From assembly GCA_002099365.1 (NCBI GenBank), contig MSED01000002.1:1736001-1800000 (forward strand): a DNA stretch of 64,000 bases, in the 5' to 3' direction. Positions 31,541 to 42,263 of this stretch are shown here, piece after piece; position 1 is the stretch's first letter; every line of letters starts with the position of its first letter. The notes below the pieces were generated by a model. The model ran no database searches and was not told the origin of the DNA. It worked only from the letters and a program-made list of their open reading frames with translations. A program made the position numbers and the translations under genes. The stretch comes from Phialophora verrucosa. Taxonomy: Eukaryota > Ascomycota > Eurotiomycetes > Chaetothyriales > Herpotrichiellaceae.

Positions 31541-33449
31541 ATGGCACAAGTGACGACGATGCATGCGGCGTGTCCTAGCTGTGGGCGACGAAAGCGACGG
31601 GTTGAACACAACCCCGTGGTGGCTGTGGAAGACGGCGAGAAAGATATCGCACCTGACACGACTGTCAAGCAGTCCCCCGCTGTCCACAATGCCCTGAGCC
31701 CGCCTGCCACTCCTAATTCATCCTATATCAGACGCTTTCCCAGCCTCAACAGCAGCACGCGTTGCAGTGATAAGTCCAGCATTACACTCGCAGAGAAAGA
31801 CCAGTCCAGCGTCACACTCGCATTGAAAGACCAGTCCAGCGTTACACTCGCATTGAAAGACCAGTCCAGCGTCACACTCGCAGAGAAAGATCAGTCGGTC
31901 GAAGATAAGGAGGACCTGGGACAAGCGCTTTGTCAGGCCCCGACAGGTCCAGTTGGGTTCTTCAATCCGACCCTTTCAAAGACACGAATTAATGTCTTGA
32001 GAAAATACTCGTGGACGCGTGGGTGGCATTCAAGAAACCATCTCCCGTACTCAAGACTGACCGAGAATAGTCTCCGTTCTCTGTATCTTTGTGCTCGTTG
32101 TCCTACCGATATACTGGGGCGTCTCCTTTCGTGTCCGGGAAAACCTTCGCCATGCCACTATTGCTGTTGTCGACTTCGACGCGACCCTGCCACCGTACCG
32201 AAGCGTCGAGGCGATCGTTGGCCCTTTCGTCGAACAAGCCGTCAGGAATGAGCTCACGACACAGAAATACTCGCTAGGCTACAAGTTTCTGCCTCCTGCA
32301 CAATTCAACAACGACCCTCTAGCCGTCCGTCTTGCAGTCCATCAAGAGAAATACTGGGGCGCGATTATCGTGAACAACAATGCCACTGCATTGCTGAGAC
32401 AGGCTGTCGAGATTGGAAATGCATCCTATGACCCGTTCGGCGCGGCTTCGATTGTCACCGACCAAGCCAGAGATGTCGAGTCCTTCAACCAGTACATCAC
32501 GCCCGTTCTGACCCGGCTTGCTTCTGACATCAGCTTTGCCTGGGGTCGAGACTGGACGTCTCAGGTCCTGACGAACGACTCATTAGCTCAAGTCTTCTAC
32601 TCCAATGCACCTCAGGCTTTGTCCCCCGGTATAGGGTTCAGCATGTTCAACCTGAGACCGTTTGGTAAGCCTTCTCTTAACGTCCATCTGCCATATCCTT
32701 CGACGCTAATTGACGCGCCCTCTATAGATCCTCCAACAGCCATCCACACCGTTAGCATCGGTCTCATATATCTCATCATCATTGCGTTCTTCTCTGTCGA
32801 CTTCTTCACACCCACCCACATGAAATTCATCCCCCGGACCTCGTCTGATCCCCATCCTCCCCTGAAGTTCACCCATCTGATACTGTGGCGCTACCTCTCC
32901 ACCATAACCGCCTACCTTTTTCTCTCCCTCTTCTACAGCCTCGTCAGCCTAGCGTTTCAGATCCCCTTTTCCCGCACGCCTCCCCAGGGTCACGCGTCCT
33001 GGCTCAGAACAGACGTCGCCAACAATGCAGACTACCTCGGCCGGGGCACGTTCCCCGCCTTCTGGATGCTCAACTTCCTGGGCATGAGCGCCTTAGGCCT
33101 TGCGTGCGAGAACGTCGCCATGCTCGTGGGACCACCGTGGACCGCCCTGTGGCTTGTATTCTGGGTCGTCACCAACGTCTCTACGGGCCTTTACTCCTTA
33201 GAGCTGGCGCCGGCGTTTTACAAATGGGGGTATGCATGGCCGTTGAGGCAGATTGTGTGTGCGACCCGCACGTTGTTGTTTGGTACGCACTCCCGACTGG
33301 GCCTGAATTTCGGGATCCTGGCGGTTTGGGTGGTCATGGGAACCATATTGTTCCCATTTGCTTGTTGGGTCACGAGGTGGAAGGGAACAAGGGAGGGAAA
33401 GCAGGGGGAGGAGGAGAAGGAGGAGGAGGTGGTGGCGGCGGCTGCGTGA
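31541..33449 (+). CDS. SNG1-like membrane protein (DUF3533 family)
   Basis: Exons 31541..32018, 32071..32664 and 32728..33449 stay in frame and give 597 residues. The first 150 or so residues are a variable, low-complexity cytosolic region with a CPSC motif and a tandem 10-residue repeat. After the 52-bp intron comes the first membrane segment (LSVLCIFVLVVLPIYWG), then a large lumenal or external domain (ATIAVVDFDA, QEKYWGAIIVNNNAT, SPGIGFSMFNLRPF). The second intron rebuilds RPFDPPTA, and about five more membrane helices follow (GLIYLIIIAFFSVDF, AFWMLNFLGMSALGLACENV, LALVFW-type). SNG1 in yeast confers nitrosoguanidine resistance and affects lipid asymmetry in the plasma membrane. The exact role here is unknown. 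The chain ends in a Glu/Lys tail. Confidence 0.82.
31769..31897 (+). repeat. In-frame 30-bp minisatellite (four units plus a partial unit)
   Basis: Units of 30 bp start at 31769, 31799, 31829 and 31859, followed by a partial unit. Each encodes ten residues of the type D-Q-S-S-V-T-L-A-L/E-K. Units two and three differ by a single silent change, and units two and four by a small block, so the array is young compared with the rest of the gene. It lies inside the SNG1-like N-terminal region and length changes would keep frame. Confidence 0.9.
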
Positions 33450-34234
33450 ACGTATCCAAGGCTTCCGAGAGGAGGCGCGTCTTCGGTCTCGGGGACATTT
33501 TTTCCATCTTGCAGCGGAGCGCGAGTCTTCAATTATTCATGTGGCACACCCATTTTTTCAATAGGGTATATTACTTAATGGGCGTCGAGCAGCAACGATG
33601 ACAGCAATGATAATGAGCACAAGCACAGACAAAGCATATGATCTAATGCGTTTATTATATAGGTACCTGAGCCTGTATGGACCGGACCTATTTTCCATGC
33701 CCATGCCACACGCACATACTGTGCTTTCGCCAAGTGGAAATGGAACATTGCGTGCCTGAACGGTGGGCGTGCTCAGTACGGTATGTAGGATCGCGTCTCG
33801 CTGGCTGGCTGCCTCGAAGTCGGGGAATCCTACATAAGTGAAGATGATCCTGCTGTCGTCAAGAAAGGCAGACCATCCTAGGATAATGATCACTTATTGT
33901 ATCTCGTTCCACTCGCTGTTTTGCTAGGTTCTATCCTCGAGTACTCCTTGTATACTCCTTGCGGCTTGGCCTCTGTGGGAGGTCGTCCTACCTTCTTGAC
34001 ATATCCAGGTGATTGCACTGCACACAGTACGAGCACCGTATTCAAACGTACTTAGCGGAATGGAAACATGACATTTCCAACATGGCATGGCATCACATGA
34101 CGTGAAGTGACGCGACGTGACATGACATGGATCATTGATATCGACACTGCCATTACACTGCCGTTGCCTTTGCCATTGCCATTATCCTCGGCAATTGTAG
34201 CGCGCAAGATATGTAACCAAGTCCCGAGCTCTGA
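33450..34234. other. Convergent intergenic region with CATGACATG-like low-complexity tract
   Basis: The 3' ends of the SNG1-like and NOP14 genes face each other. From about 34,065 to 34,130 the sequence is a run of related units (ACATGGCATGGCATCACATGACGTG and variants), followed by a TGCCATTG/TGCCGTTG tract at about 34,147-34,185. No gene is supported. Confidence 0.5.
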
Positions 34235-36985
34235 CTAGCCCTTGGTCTTGCTCTTCCTCTTCGCCCTCTCCCTCTCATACCCCTTCTGTTCTCGTCCTTC
34301 TTCGCCCTGAATCTCCGCCACCAACCGTTTATACTTCCTCTCGTACGCGCTGTCGCGTTCTTTCTTCTCCCTCAATTGCTCGCGCGCCATGAAGTTGGCG
34401 TCCTTTCTCAGCTCGCGCATCGCGCCCTTGCGCTCCTTCTTATGCTCGGCCCGCAACTTGGCGAGCTCCGCGCGCTGGCGGTCCGGATCATAGTGCCGGT
34501 CTGGGTTGTAGTTCTCGATGTACTGCGGGATCGAGGTCTTGATGGCGAGAGGCCGGTGAGCGTGCAGGAGGAGGGGCCGGCGGGTCTGAATGGACGCGTC
34601 GCGCATCTTGGAGAGGGTGGAGAGCGCGTCGGATGCGAGGGAGAGGGTCTGCGCGGGGAGGGAGGAGGGGGCCGAGGACAGGTGAGTCAATGCGTGGATA
34701 AGCGGGTGGACGTGTTCTGGGAGCGCAGACTTTTGGGACCATAGGTGTGTGGCATTCATGGCCAGGCGGATGAATGTGTTGAGAAGGGCAGGTGCGTGGG
34801 TGGTGGTGGAGGAGTTGTTGTCGTTACCATGACTCATGACGAGGGCTTTGAATGAGAGTTTCTCCGGTATGGCTATGCCTGAGGCTGCTACTCTGGATTC
34901 GATGCGGAGAGACTCAGGCTCGAGAGGCAGCCGGATGGGCACGTTGATTGGTTTGCCATCCCTGTCTTGTTCGGGGAGTGGCACGGGAGAGAGGATGGCA
35001 ATCGCGTTCGTAATGTATGTGATCACTTCGGGCACGTACCGCTTTGCCAACCGCTGATATTGCACAGCGAGGGTACAGCAGTAGGCGCCGGCACCGAGAT
35101 CTTGCAGAGACTGGACGGAGCTTTGGCCAAGATACCGCGCGAGGGTCAGCATCGCTGGCGTTACGACCGGGTGGAAATGATCTGACGTCGGGAAGATCGT
35201 TGACACGCCAGTCAAGATGATGAGGTCGCCTGCGGTGAGTCGAAGCGGTCGTTCTGCGGCTATGACCTGGAGATGCTCCCGGAACGCAGCACCTACTGGT
35301 TCGGGTGAGGACTTGGCCATCGAATGTAAATGCCGGATCAGGCTTTCTAGAACCGAGAAGGGGACGGTGGTGTCGCTATCGGCCAAGTAGGCGAGGTGCT
35401 GCGTCAACACGCCCGCGAATGTATCGAGCTTGGCTTGGTTTCCTGCGGCAAGACCTTTATGGTACAGGGCGCGGATCCTCTGAACAATCGTTGGCAGGTC
35501 CGTTGGTTTGGTTTCCTCGGTAAGTTCGAGGAGCTGCTTGTGTGTCTGCGGGCAAGGGAACGTATAGGCGAGGTTGCCGCTTGCTGGGGCTGTCTTCGTC
35601 GTCTTCAGGGTTATGTGTGTTTCTTGCGGCAAGGCCAGGCCGTCGATGAAGTCGTCATCACCATCGTCCTCTGGTTCATCCTCAGATTCATCCTCAGACT
35701 CTTCGTCATCTTGCTCGCTTGCCAGGTCAGCGTCCGATCCAGAGGCAATCAAGTCATCGTCAAGGACGAATTCGTCTTCGTCTTCGACATCAAGCTCTCT
35801 TCTTGGAGCAGATGTGGTTTCCGGAGCCGCTAATCCAAAGGCTTCGGCATCGTCGACTTCAACATCCTCATCCGGCCCAGGCTCGGCAACTTCGTCGTCC
35901 TCCGAGCTTTCAGCTTCGCCCTTCATTCGGCGGACTCTCTTTCGCTCTAGTTCTTCGAGACGTGCAGCCTCTTCTGCGGCCTTTTCTTCTTCGGTTTTCG
36001 TCCGTACACTGGGTTTGGACCGAGCCTCCAACTTTAGCTGCCGCAGGTTTGTTTCGTAGTCCTTCTCCGCTGCTTCCCTGGTTTTCCCTGCCAACATAGC
36101 AGCTCGTGAGGGATCCATCTGCGGCTCAGCCACTGTAGCCGACATTGGCTCCGGCCGCTGCTCCGGCAGCTTTTGGCCTTGAAGGGCTGCGTAAAAGTCG
36201 GACATTCCTTTGTCAAGCTCAGCGCGTAGATCGTCATCGTCCTCTTTGACAGCCTGTCGCTCGGCTTTGTACATTTTGGATTTGGCGATGATCTCCTTCA
36301 TGACTTCGTCTTTTGTTTTCTTCCGTTGTGGCGCTTCGTCATCCTCTTCATCGTTAGGCTCATCTTCGCCTTCGAGCCGTAACCGTTTGCGCGGCCGGTC
36401 GTCCTGCGCATCGAAGTCGCCGCCTACCTCTGCATCCTCTTGATCGTCGACATCATCCTCGTCAAAATCGTCCTGCATACCGCTCCCGAAATCGAGCGAT
36501 CTTCCACCGTGTGTGAGCGTCATCTCCTCCTCGCTCTCGACCTCGAGATTGAACAAGGAACTCTTCTTCATCTTGCGCTCATTCTGCCGCGCGAACCGCT
36601 CAGCTGCTCTTTGCTCCGGCGTCATGGTAGGGTCATCCTCTCCGAACCGTCGGTCAAGCATGCCGCCCACCTTGTTGCGACTCTGCATCTCTTTTAATAG
36701 TGTCTCTCTTCGTCGTTCCTCGCCCAATCCCCGGGTCACGCCCGGCCGACCAACGGCCGGTTTCACATTTTTGCCATTGACAAATTCGTACTTCGCCCTG
36801 CGAGCAGGAGCCTTGACTTCGAAAGGATTGAACCGTTCCCGAATGTCGACGAGGGCGGCATTGCGCTGTGCCCGTTTCTGCGCATCCTTGCCGGCCGATT
36901 TGCGTTGTTTCTTGGATTTTTGAGGGCCAAGTACGCCGTTCTCCCGCAGCGATGCTTTCAATTGTTTCAGCTGCGACGGCGCCAT
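34235..36985 (-). CDS. NOP14: Nucleolar protein NOP14
   Basis: A single exon of 916 residues, within the family's normal size. The N-terminus MAPSQLKQLKASLRENGVLG with SKKQRKS, the segment RERFNPFEVKAPARRAKYEF, GRPGVTRGLGEERRRETLL and GGMLDRRFGEDDPTMTPEQR are diagnostic of NOP14. A long acidic middle region is followed by the helical core (LPTIVQRIRALYHKGLAAGN) and a basic C-terminal helix (ELAKLRAEHKKERKGAMREL, ending KSKTKG). NOP14 is a component of the 90S/SSU processome with NOC4 and EMG1 and is needed for 18S rRNA maturation and 40S export. The ATG at 36985 is chosen over an upstream extension to 37144, which has no family similarity. Confidence 0.95.
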   Translation of the reverse strand: MAPSQLKQLKASLRENGVLGPQKSKKQRKSAGKDAQKRAQRNAALVDIRERFNPFEVKAPARRAKYEFVNGKNVKPAVGRPGVTRGLGEERRRETLLKEMQSRNKVGGMLDRRFGEDDPTMTPEQRAAERFARQNERKMKKSSLFNLEVESEEEMTLTHGGRSLDFGSGMQDDFDEDDVDDQEDAEVGGDFDAQDDRPRKRLRLEGEDEPNDEEDDEAPQRKKTKDEVMKEIIAKSKMYKAERQAVKEDDDDLRAELDKGMSDFYAALQGQKLPEQRPEPMSATVAEPQMDPSRAAMLAGKTREAAEKDYETNLRQLKLEARSKPSVRTKTEEEKAAEEAARLEELERKRVRRMKGEAESSEDDEVAEPGPDEDVEVDDAEAFGLAAPETTSAPRRELDVEDEDEFVLDDDLIASGSDADLASEQDDEESEDESEDEPEDDGDDDFIDGLALPQETHITLKTTKTAPASGNLAYTFPCPQTHKQLLELTEETKPTDLPTIVQRIRALYHKGLAAGNQAKLDTFAGVLTQHLAYLADSDTTVPFSVLESLIRHLHSMAKSSPEPVGAAFREHLQVIAAERPLRLTAGDLIILTGVSTIFPTSDHFHPVVTPAMLTLARYLGQSSVQSLQDLGAGAYCCTLAVQYQRLAKRYVPEVITYITNAIAILSPVPLPEQDRDGKPINVPIRLPLEPESLRIESRVAASGIAIPEKLSFKALVMSHGNDNNSSTTTHAPALLNTFIRLAMNATHLWSQKSALPEHVHPLIHALTHLSSAPSSLPAQTLSLASDALSTLSKMRDASIQTRRPLLLHAHRPLAIKTSIPQYIENYNPDRHYDPDRQRAELAKLRAEHKKERKGAMRELRKDANFMAREQLREKKERDSAYERKYKRLVAEIQGEEGREQKGYERERAKRKSKTKG

Positions 36986-37281
36986 TTCTGCCTGCTCGTG
37001 CGAGGGAGGGCGCTTTCTCGACTCTGAAAGTCGCCGCGGCCGAAACTTTTTCGACAACTTAACGCAAACAGTGATCTCCGCACACCGGGCAAGGCAGGTA
37101 GTGCGAGACAAGGCCGCGTCACGTGAGACTCCCCCGCTCTCCACGTGCTCCCTCAGGGGGAGTTGTATTCTGGGTGCCTAGTTCGATTATCTCGAAACAC
37201 CTTCAGGTGTATCTGGGAAGGTGAGTGATATGGACTGAAGGCCCATTCGAGTGGAACATTGCGAACAAAGCGCTTTGTACC

Positions 37282-38450
37282 ATGGGGCAAGTTTATGATA
37301 TCGCGTTGATGAGTGTGACCGGCCCTACGGTCCAAACACAATTTACTAGGTTCGACGAACGCTGGGACGTCCCGATGTTAGCAAATGGCAACCAGATTCA
37401 GTTCTATGGCTCCTGGCTTCGTGGTGTAGGAGGCCCCACTGAGGAGCAATGGACTGTGATCAAGAGAAACTGGATAAGCTTCTTGTCCGCGACGAGTACT
37501 AGACCAAACGCTACGCTCGCACAGAGCCAGAACGCCAGTCACGGTGAGAGCAAGCAGTCATCAGCTGGAGAACATGACATCGAGCGCTTTCAGCACGATC
37601 GCCGAGTCCGAGCTTCCATTCAAGTCGCCATCTATGGTGCGTTTGACCGCGAGGAGCGACTAGCCGAGCGTTGGCCGGGTCAGGCGCGTCTTGTCCTCAA
37701 CCGAGCGTGCTGCCCGACAGCCACCCAGCCATTCCGGACGTTGGGTGCCAAGGTAGAGTTGGGCAAGCGGCGTCGATACCAAGCGGTCTGGGCGTCGCTG
37801 ATCTGTTTCTTGATCTATGCCCGTGCCAACTCGGGAACACTGGCGGCAATGGGTCTGAGTTTGTCTAAAGATACGGAGCTTGAAGTTGTCGAGGTCTTGG
37901 GAGCAATTGACGCCGGGATCCAGACCGAGCTTGATGCTGCTGTGCGGATACTCTGCGTCAACATGGTCACGGATCATGCTCCGACTGCTTCGAAGAATCC
38001 TCTCTTGTGGTGGCTAACCGTTTTGGTACGCTCGGCCATCGACTCGTTGCAAGAAGTGGACTATATCAGCCGTGGTCGCTTTCTCATGAACATCCTGTCC
38101 ATGGATTTGGACCTTTGCGGCCGTTTAAAGCCATACAACATTACGCCAAGGTCTTTGTGTTGGACGAAGCATTGGACCTGTGGATGCCCCCTTCAGCCAA
38201 CTGGGTGCTTGAGGTGAAGTGCGATCTGGACGTGCCGGACCTGGATTGGCTGGACGAAGAGACAGGTCAGCGACCGTCCGACGATGATGACCTCAGAAAC
38301 TGTGACTCGCCGGCTTGGCGGTCCATGCTGGAGAATCTGAACCGCTGGGCGATGGCATTCCTCAGTACTCGGAAAGACATTGACACTGTTCTAGGCGAGG
38401 TCGGAAAACTCCTTTCAACAGATGATCATAGACATTCCAATTCGAGCTGA
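37282..38450 (+). pseudogene. Unrecognised protein gene interrupted by a frame change, possible pseudogene
   Basis: The first frame opens at the ATG at 37282 (MGQVYDIALMSVTGPTVQ) and reads sensibly (RRYQAVWASLICFLIYARAN, LLWWLTVLVRSAIDSLQEVD) until about 38,120. From there the sensible reading moves to another frame that continues HYAKVFVLDEALDLWMPPSA, EVKCDLDVPDLDWLDEE and LENLNRWAMAFLSTRKDID to a stop at 38450. The first frame meets a stop about 100 bp later, at 38217. I see no GT-AG intron of normal size that would join the two. A true frameshift or a sequence error could explain this. No family is recognised. Confidence 0.5.
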
Positions 38451-39390
38451 GACTTCTGTGAGAGACGAGGCTCAGATTGTCGACGATGTGATTGATGGGA
38501 GGAGGTGAGCCACTGCAGTCGGCCCTTCTGTCAATGCCCGAGATCAGGACCAGTCTTCTCCTGTATTACCCCATGAGGATCTTCCCAGTTTCTCACTGCT
38601 GCCCTGCCCCATTCAAGTACCCAATAGATATTGGTCGGGAACGGGGCACCCCAGAGCAACTACGCCAAGGGCTCAGCCGTCCAGATCATCAAAATTCCGC
38701 GCCTCATCCGCGAATCGAGGTAGAATGCGCAGAAGTGCTGATTTCCGACTATCTGCAGGGCGCACAACCAGACCAAGCGGGAACCAAGCAGTCTCAGCAT
38801 ACTCAGCAACAGCGAGACTAGTCATCTGAACCACCAAAACTACTTACTCCGTAGTGTGTCATGTAGGCGCCCAACGAGACATGGCGAGGCTGAATGGAAC
38901 TGAAAAGAACGGAGCTGAATGCCAGCACACCCACGCCTACGCCTCCGCACTTTCTTATGGACATGGCCAAAGTCTGGCGTGGCGTCGGTCAGGCTAGGCA
39001 GCAACAGTGTGTGCGAGAGCGTGCATGCGGATACATGTGCACGTCACGTCTATTTCCTGTTCGTTAGATAAAGGGTGTCAGGATATGGTATGTTACGGGA
39101 TGGATCTTTCCTTGTTTGTCCGGGCCCTATGGCGAGGCGGGGGGAGTGGCTGGACGAGTTAATTTAGAGATCCAGAATGTGTGGCACTGACTGATTGACC
39201 GATTGGCCGACCGAAAGACCGCAGGCGAGCGGCATGGTAGGCTTGTTGGGAATGTGACTTGTTCTTACTCACTTACTCCGTTCTTACTCACCTTGTTTCC
39301 TTGTTGCTTGCTTGCTTCGTTGCTCGAGCCTCGTGAGGTCTCGAATATCGATTGCTGTACCGATCAGATGGCGTCCTTGCTCCAACGTGA
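38451..39390. other. Intergenic, no gene recognised
   Basis: A gene-free stretch of about 940 bp in the degraded 37-42 kb region. It holds short related words (TTACTCACTTACTCCGTTCTTACTCACC at about 39,267; GCTTGCTTGCTT at about 39,305) but no clear repeat element or RNA gene. Confidence 0.35.
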
Positions 39391-40000
39391 GAAGAGGCCT
39401 CGAACCCATTTGACACCGAATTCTCAGTCATCGCTGTCAGCATCGCTGGTGGGATCGTAGTCGGGTTCCTAGCCTCGTCAGCATTGCTCCGCCTGTTCGC
39501 AAAACTGGACGGGAAACCGAGGTGGCAACTCAACAGCGCGAAGACCGCCTGTCAAGCAAATGAAGAGGCTATGACGGCGCTACATGGCGAGAAGGCGGCC
39601 CTCAGAGCGGGACTGACGGCCAATATTCGGGGTGAGGAAGCGAGGCTGCATGCCGAAGTCAAGATCGTCAGAAAAACGGCACGCGCGAGAACCGAGCTTG
39701 AGGGTCAACTTAACAGTGCGGTCCGACAGGAGGACGAGTCCCGGGACAGCTTGCGCGGATGCTGAACGCGAGCTTCGGCAAGCAAGGGAGACGCATGAGC
39801 GCGGCGGCGACTTGAGGGGCCTCAACACCAGGTGACGGAGCGGTTGGAGACCATCCGGTTGAAGAATCGACGGATTTGGGAGGAAGCGGAGCTGGCGGCG
39901 AAAATTGCTACCTTTGTAGCTATGCGGCAGAAACAGCATGCCACGAGGGAGATCATTGCGGAGGAGGATGAGAGGAGGGGGATGGGGAGATGGTTGGATA
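39391..40000 (+). pseudogene. Broken gene: single membrane helix followed by coiled coil
   Basis: An open frame with no ATG starts at 39391 and encodes a hydrophobic helix (SVIAVSIAGGIVVGFLASSA) followed by coiled-coil sequence (LNSAKTACQANEEAMTALHG and AEVKIVRKTARARTELEGQL). It stops at about 39765. Coiled-coil reading continues in a second frame (DAERELRQARETHERGGDL, to 39835) and then in a third (VTERLETIRLKNRRIWEEAE, IATFVAMRQKQHATREIIAE, to about 40,000). Two frame changes within 150 bp, the missing start codon and no credible introns suggest a decayed gene. The alternative is an intron-rich gene I failed to resolve. The remnant overlaps the 3' flank of the SDR gene. Confidence 0.45.
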
Positions 40001-40070
40001 ATTGTCGGTCGAGGGCGGGAGGGCGAAGCGACTTGGGATTGTGCAGGTCTCGCTCTCCTTCCGGCTGTGA

Positions 40071-40961
40071 CTACTTCGTCTTCTGGCCCCTCAAGCCGCG
40101 ATAATACCTCTCCACCAGTTCCAGGCCGGTCATCTTCCTCATCATCCCATCCATCATCCCTACGGGCATCAACGTCGCAAGCCATACCTGGAAGGCGTTC
40201 CCTCCGCGCCAGACATGAAGCGGCGGGTTCTTTCTCGACAGATCCTTCACGATCGCTTCGGCCCATTGATTTGCCGGCATAGCCGGAATGTCGATATCCG
40301 TGCGCATGAACTTCTCGACCTGCTCCTTCCCCGGCACGTACAGAGAGTGTTCTGGTAAGTGGATGTCGCCGCCATGAGAGGAACCTGACGAGGTGGTATT
40401 GGCGAAGAAATTGGACTGGACGGTGCCGGTCTTGAGGTCCACGACTTTGATGTTGAAGGGCCGAAGTTCCTGGCGGAGGACGTCGGACATGGAAGCCGTG
40501 GCGGCCTTGGACATGCTGTACGGTCCCTGAAGCGGTACGGGCATGGCACTCGCGCAGGAGGTGTTATTGACAAGGAGGGCCCCGTCCTGCGCGTTGCGGA
40601 GCAGAGGGAAGAAGAGCTGCGTAACGCGCAGCACAGACAGCGTGTTCAATTCGAAAAGTTTGGCCACGTCGGGGATGGACGCATCAAGGAGAGGTGTACT
40701 GTAGCCTGTCCCTGCGTTGTTGATCAAAATGTCGAGTGAGTTGTTGGCCATCTCGGAGACTGCCTGTGCTGCTGCTTTGATGGAGTCTTCGGACAAGACG
40801 TCGAGCTGGAGGGTCTCGATGTTCATCTGTTTCAGCGACGCCATCTTATCGGTGTTCCGCGCCGTCGCGAATACACGGTCGCCGTGTTTGTGAAAGGCGA
40901 TTGCCAGAGCCGCGCCCAGGCCGCCGTCGGAGCAGCCTGTTATCAGGACCGTGCGCGGCAT
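40071..40961 (-). CDS. Short-chain dehydrogenase/reductase (AYR1-like)
   Basis: A single exon of 296 residues. The coenzyme motif TGCSDGGLG (residues 8-16) is the TGxxxGxG variant found in 1-acyl-dihydroxyacetone-phosphate reductases, and the Arg after the second strand (FATARNTDKM) favours NADPH. The structural motif NNAG and the active site S...YSMSK are present. A short hydrophobic C-terminal stretch (VWLATLMPVGMMDGMM) may associate with membranes. AYR1-type enzymes reduce acyl-DHAP to lysophosphatidate at the ER and lipid droplets, but many fungal SDRs of this look act on other ketones. It is the only intact gene in the 37-42 kb interval. Confidence 0.85.
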   Translation of the reverse strand: MPRTVLITGCSDGGLGAALAIAFHKHGDRVFATARNTDKMASLKQMNIETLQLDVLSEDSIKAAAQAVSEMANNSLDILINNAGTGYSTPLLDASIPDVAKLFELNTLSVLRVTQLFFPLLRNAQDGALLVNNTSCASAMPVPLQGPYSMSKAATASMSDVLRQELRPFNIKVVDLKTGTVQSNFFANTTSSGSSHGGDIHLPEHSLYVPGKEQVEKFMRTDIDIPAMPANQWAEAIVKDLSRKNPPLHVWRGGNAFQVWLATLMPVGMMDGMMRKMTGLELVERYYRGLRGQKTK

Positions 40962-41610
40962 ATTCAGAAGGGTACAAGGATGAAGGGGATGTGGAAGTGG
41001 AAGTGGATGAGAATGAGGATAAATAAGTATGCTTTTATTTCGAGCGGTGCCAAGCTAGGCTCGAGGCCATCCGCCAGCAGAGGAATCCATAGACAAGGCT
41101 CCACTAGGACTCCGCAGGAGCTTCCTTCAGACACATATACGGTAAGCTGTCCCAAGAGGGTAATTCGAATTCTCGGGGGCTCTCGGAGCGGGGAGGTTCA
41201 CACCCGCCGGACAAGATTCTCGTCCGACGTCCGCTCTGCAAGGACAGCCCGCATTGCCAGAGCTGGGTGGTCGCAGTAATTAGCTGATAAACACCAGCTG
41301 GTAGTCAGAGCAACCAGATCCTTTATTCTTGTCGCATCATTTGAAAACTTCCCGTGCCATCGGTGTCAATTGCAGTGAGCGCCGCGAGCCTAGAGCCACC
41401 AATACGAGAAGCTTACCCCGTACTCACCTTTCACTCTGACCAGGCGTTGTCTGCCAAGGCTCCCTACTCTCCCCTCCCGTCAAACCATGTAGACACTTTC
41501 AAGTTGTCCACCCGTGATGGATATGGCGGAACAATATGACCACGCACGACTCGGTCTCCTTAAGACCCGGCAGATCAGGCTCCTGGCGTCGGAAGCTGAG
41601 CCTAGGAAAC
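40962..41610. other. Intergenic, no gene recognised
   Basis: The left part is the promoter region of the SDR gene, with GAA/GTGGAA-like purine repeats at about 40,980-41,020. The right part leads into the HET-domain remnant. Nothing else is supported. Confidence 0.35.
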
Positions 41611-41872
41611 CCCCATTCCGAGCCAAGTCTACCCCGAGCTCTTCGATACCCAACCGTTTTACGAAGCGGTCTCTTACGTCTGGGGGCGCGCTCAGGTGAT
41701 CCGTGTCAGTGGCCAGCCCTTCCACGACACCAAGGATCTGTGGATGGTCTTGGCGCGTCTCCGCGGCCTTGGTGCCAGTCGGGTCTTGTCGATCGACGCA
41801 ATCAGTCTCTACTCGCAAGAGGTCGTTCAGCTCGTCGTGGAGACCCCGCTCCTTCTCAAGACAGCAACCTGC
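41611..41872 (+). pseudogene. HET-domain gene remnant
   Basis: One frame reads ETPIPSQVYPELFD, then FYEAVSYVWG, then VIRVSGQPFHDTKDLWMVLA and LRGLGASRVLSIDAISL. This follows the heterokaryon-incompatibility (HET) domain order: YEALSYVWG, then a strand with the INGxxxxVTxNL-like segment, then WIDAICI. The upstream in-frame triplets include stops directly before it, the conserved INQ after IDAI is degraded, and the frame ends soon after at 41893. The rest of the domain is missing. It is therefore a fragment or pseudogene. HET proteins mediate programmed cell death upon non-self recognition between hyphae. Confidence 0.6.
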
Positions 41873-42263
41873 TCATCATGTGAGTCCTTCTGAGTACATC
41901 TGAATCTAGGATCCTCCCAGTCGCTGCAGCAGACCACACCATGCGTGCTCGCTTCTGGCCGTTGTTTGAGTAGCACAAAATTCTCAGCTCACGTATCCTT
42001 CTCAGCTCAGGCTTGGCTTTAGTCTAACTGGGTCTTTCAGTTGCGGACTATGAAGCCAGACAGTCTAAACAGGGAGCTGTTGCAGAGTCGACCTCCCCCG
42101 CAGATGACTGCAGTCTTCTGGATACGACTCGATCCAGCCAGCCATAAGATTTGAGCCTGATCGCTCAGAGTTCAGCTGCAGCTGAAACGCGACGTGACTG
42201 ATCTTGACGCTGGATCACTGTCTCTCGACTATAAATACTCTGTGCCAGCTTGAGCTCGCAACA

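Noticed and set aside
35396..36059. Two plus-strand Ser-rich frames of 145 and 161 codons
   Set aside because: They are the antisense reading of the acidic Asp/Glu tract of NOP14.
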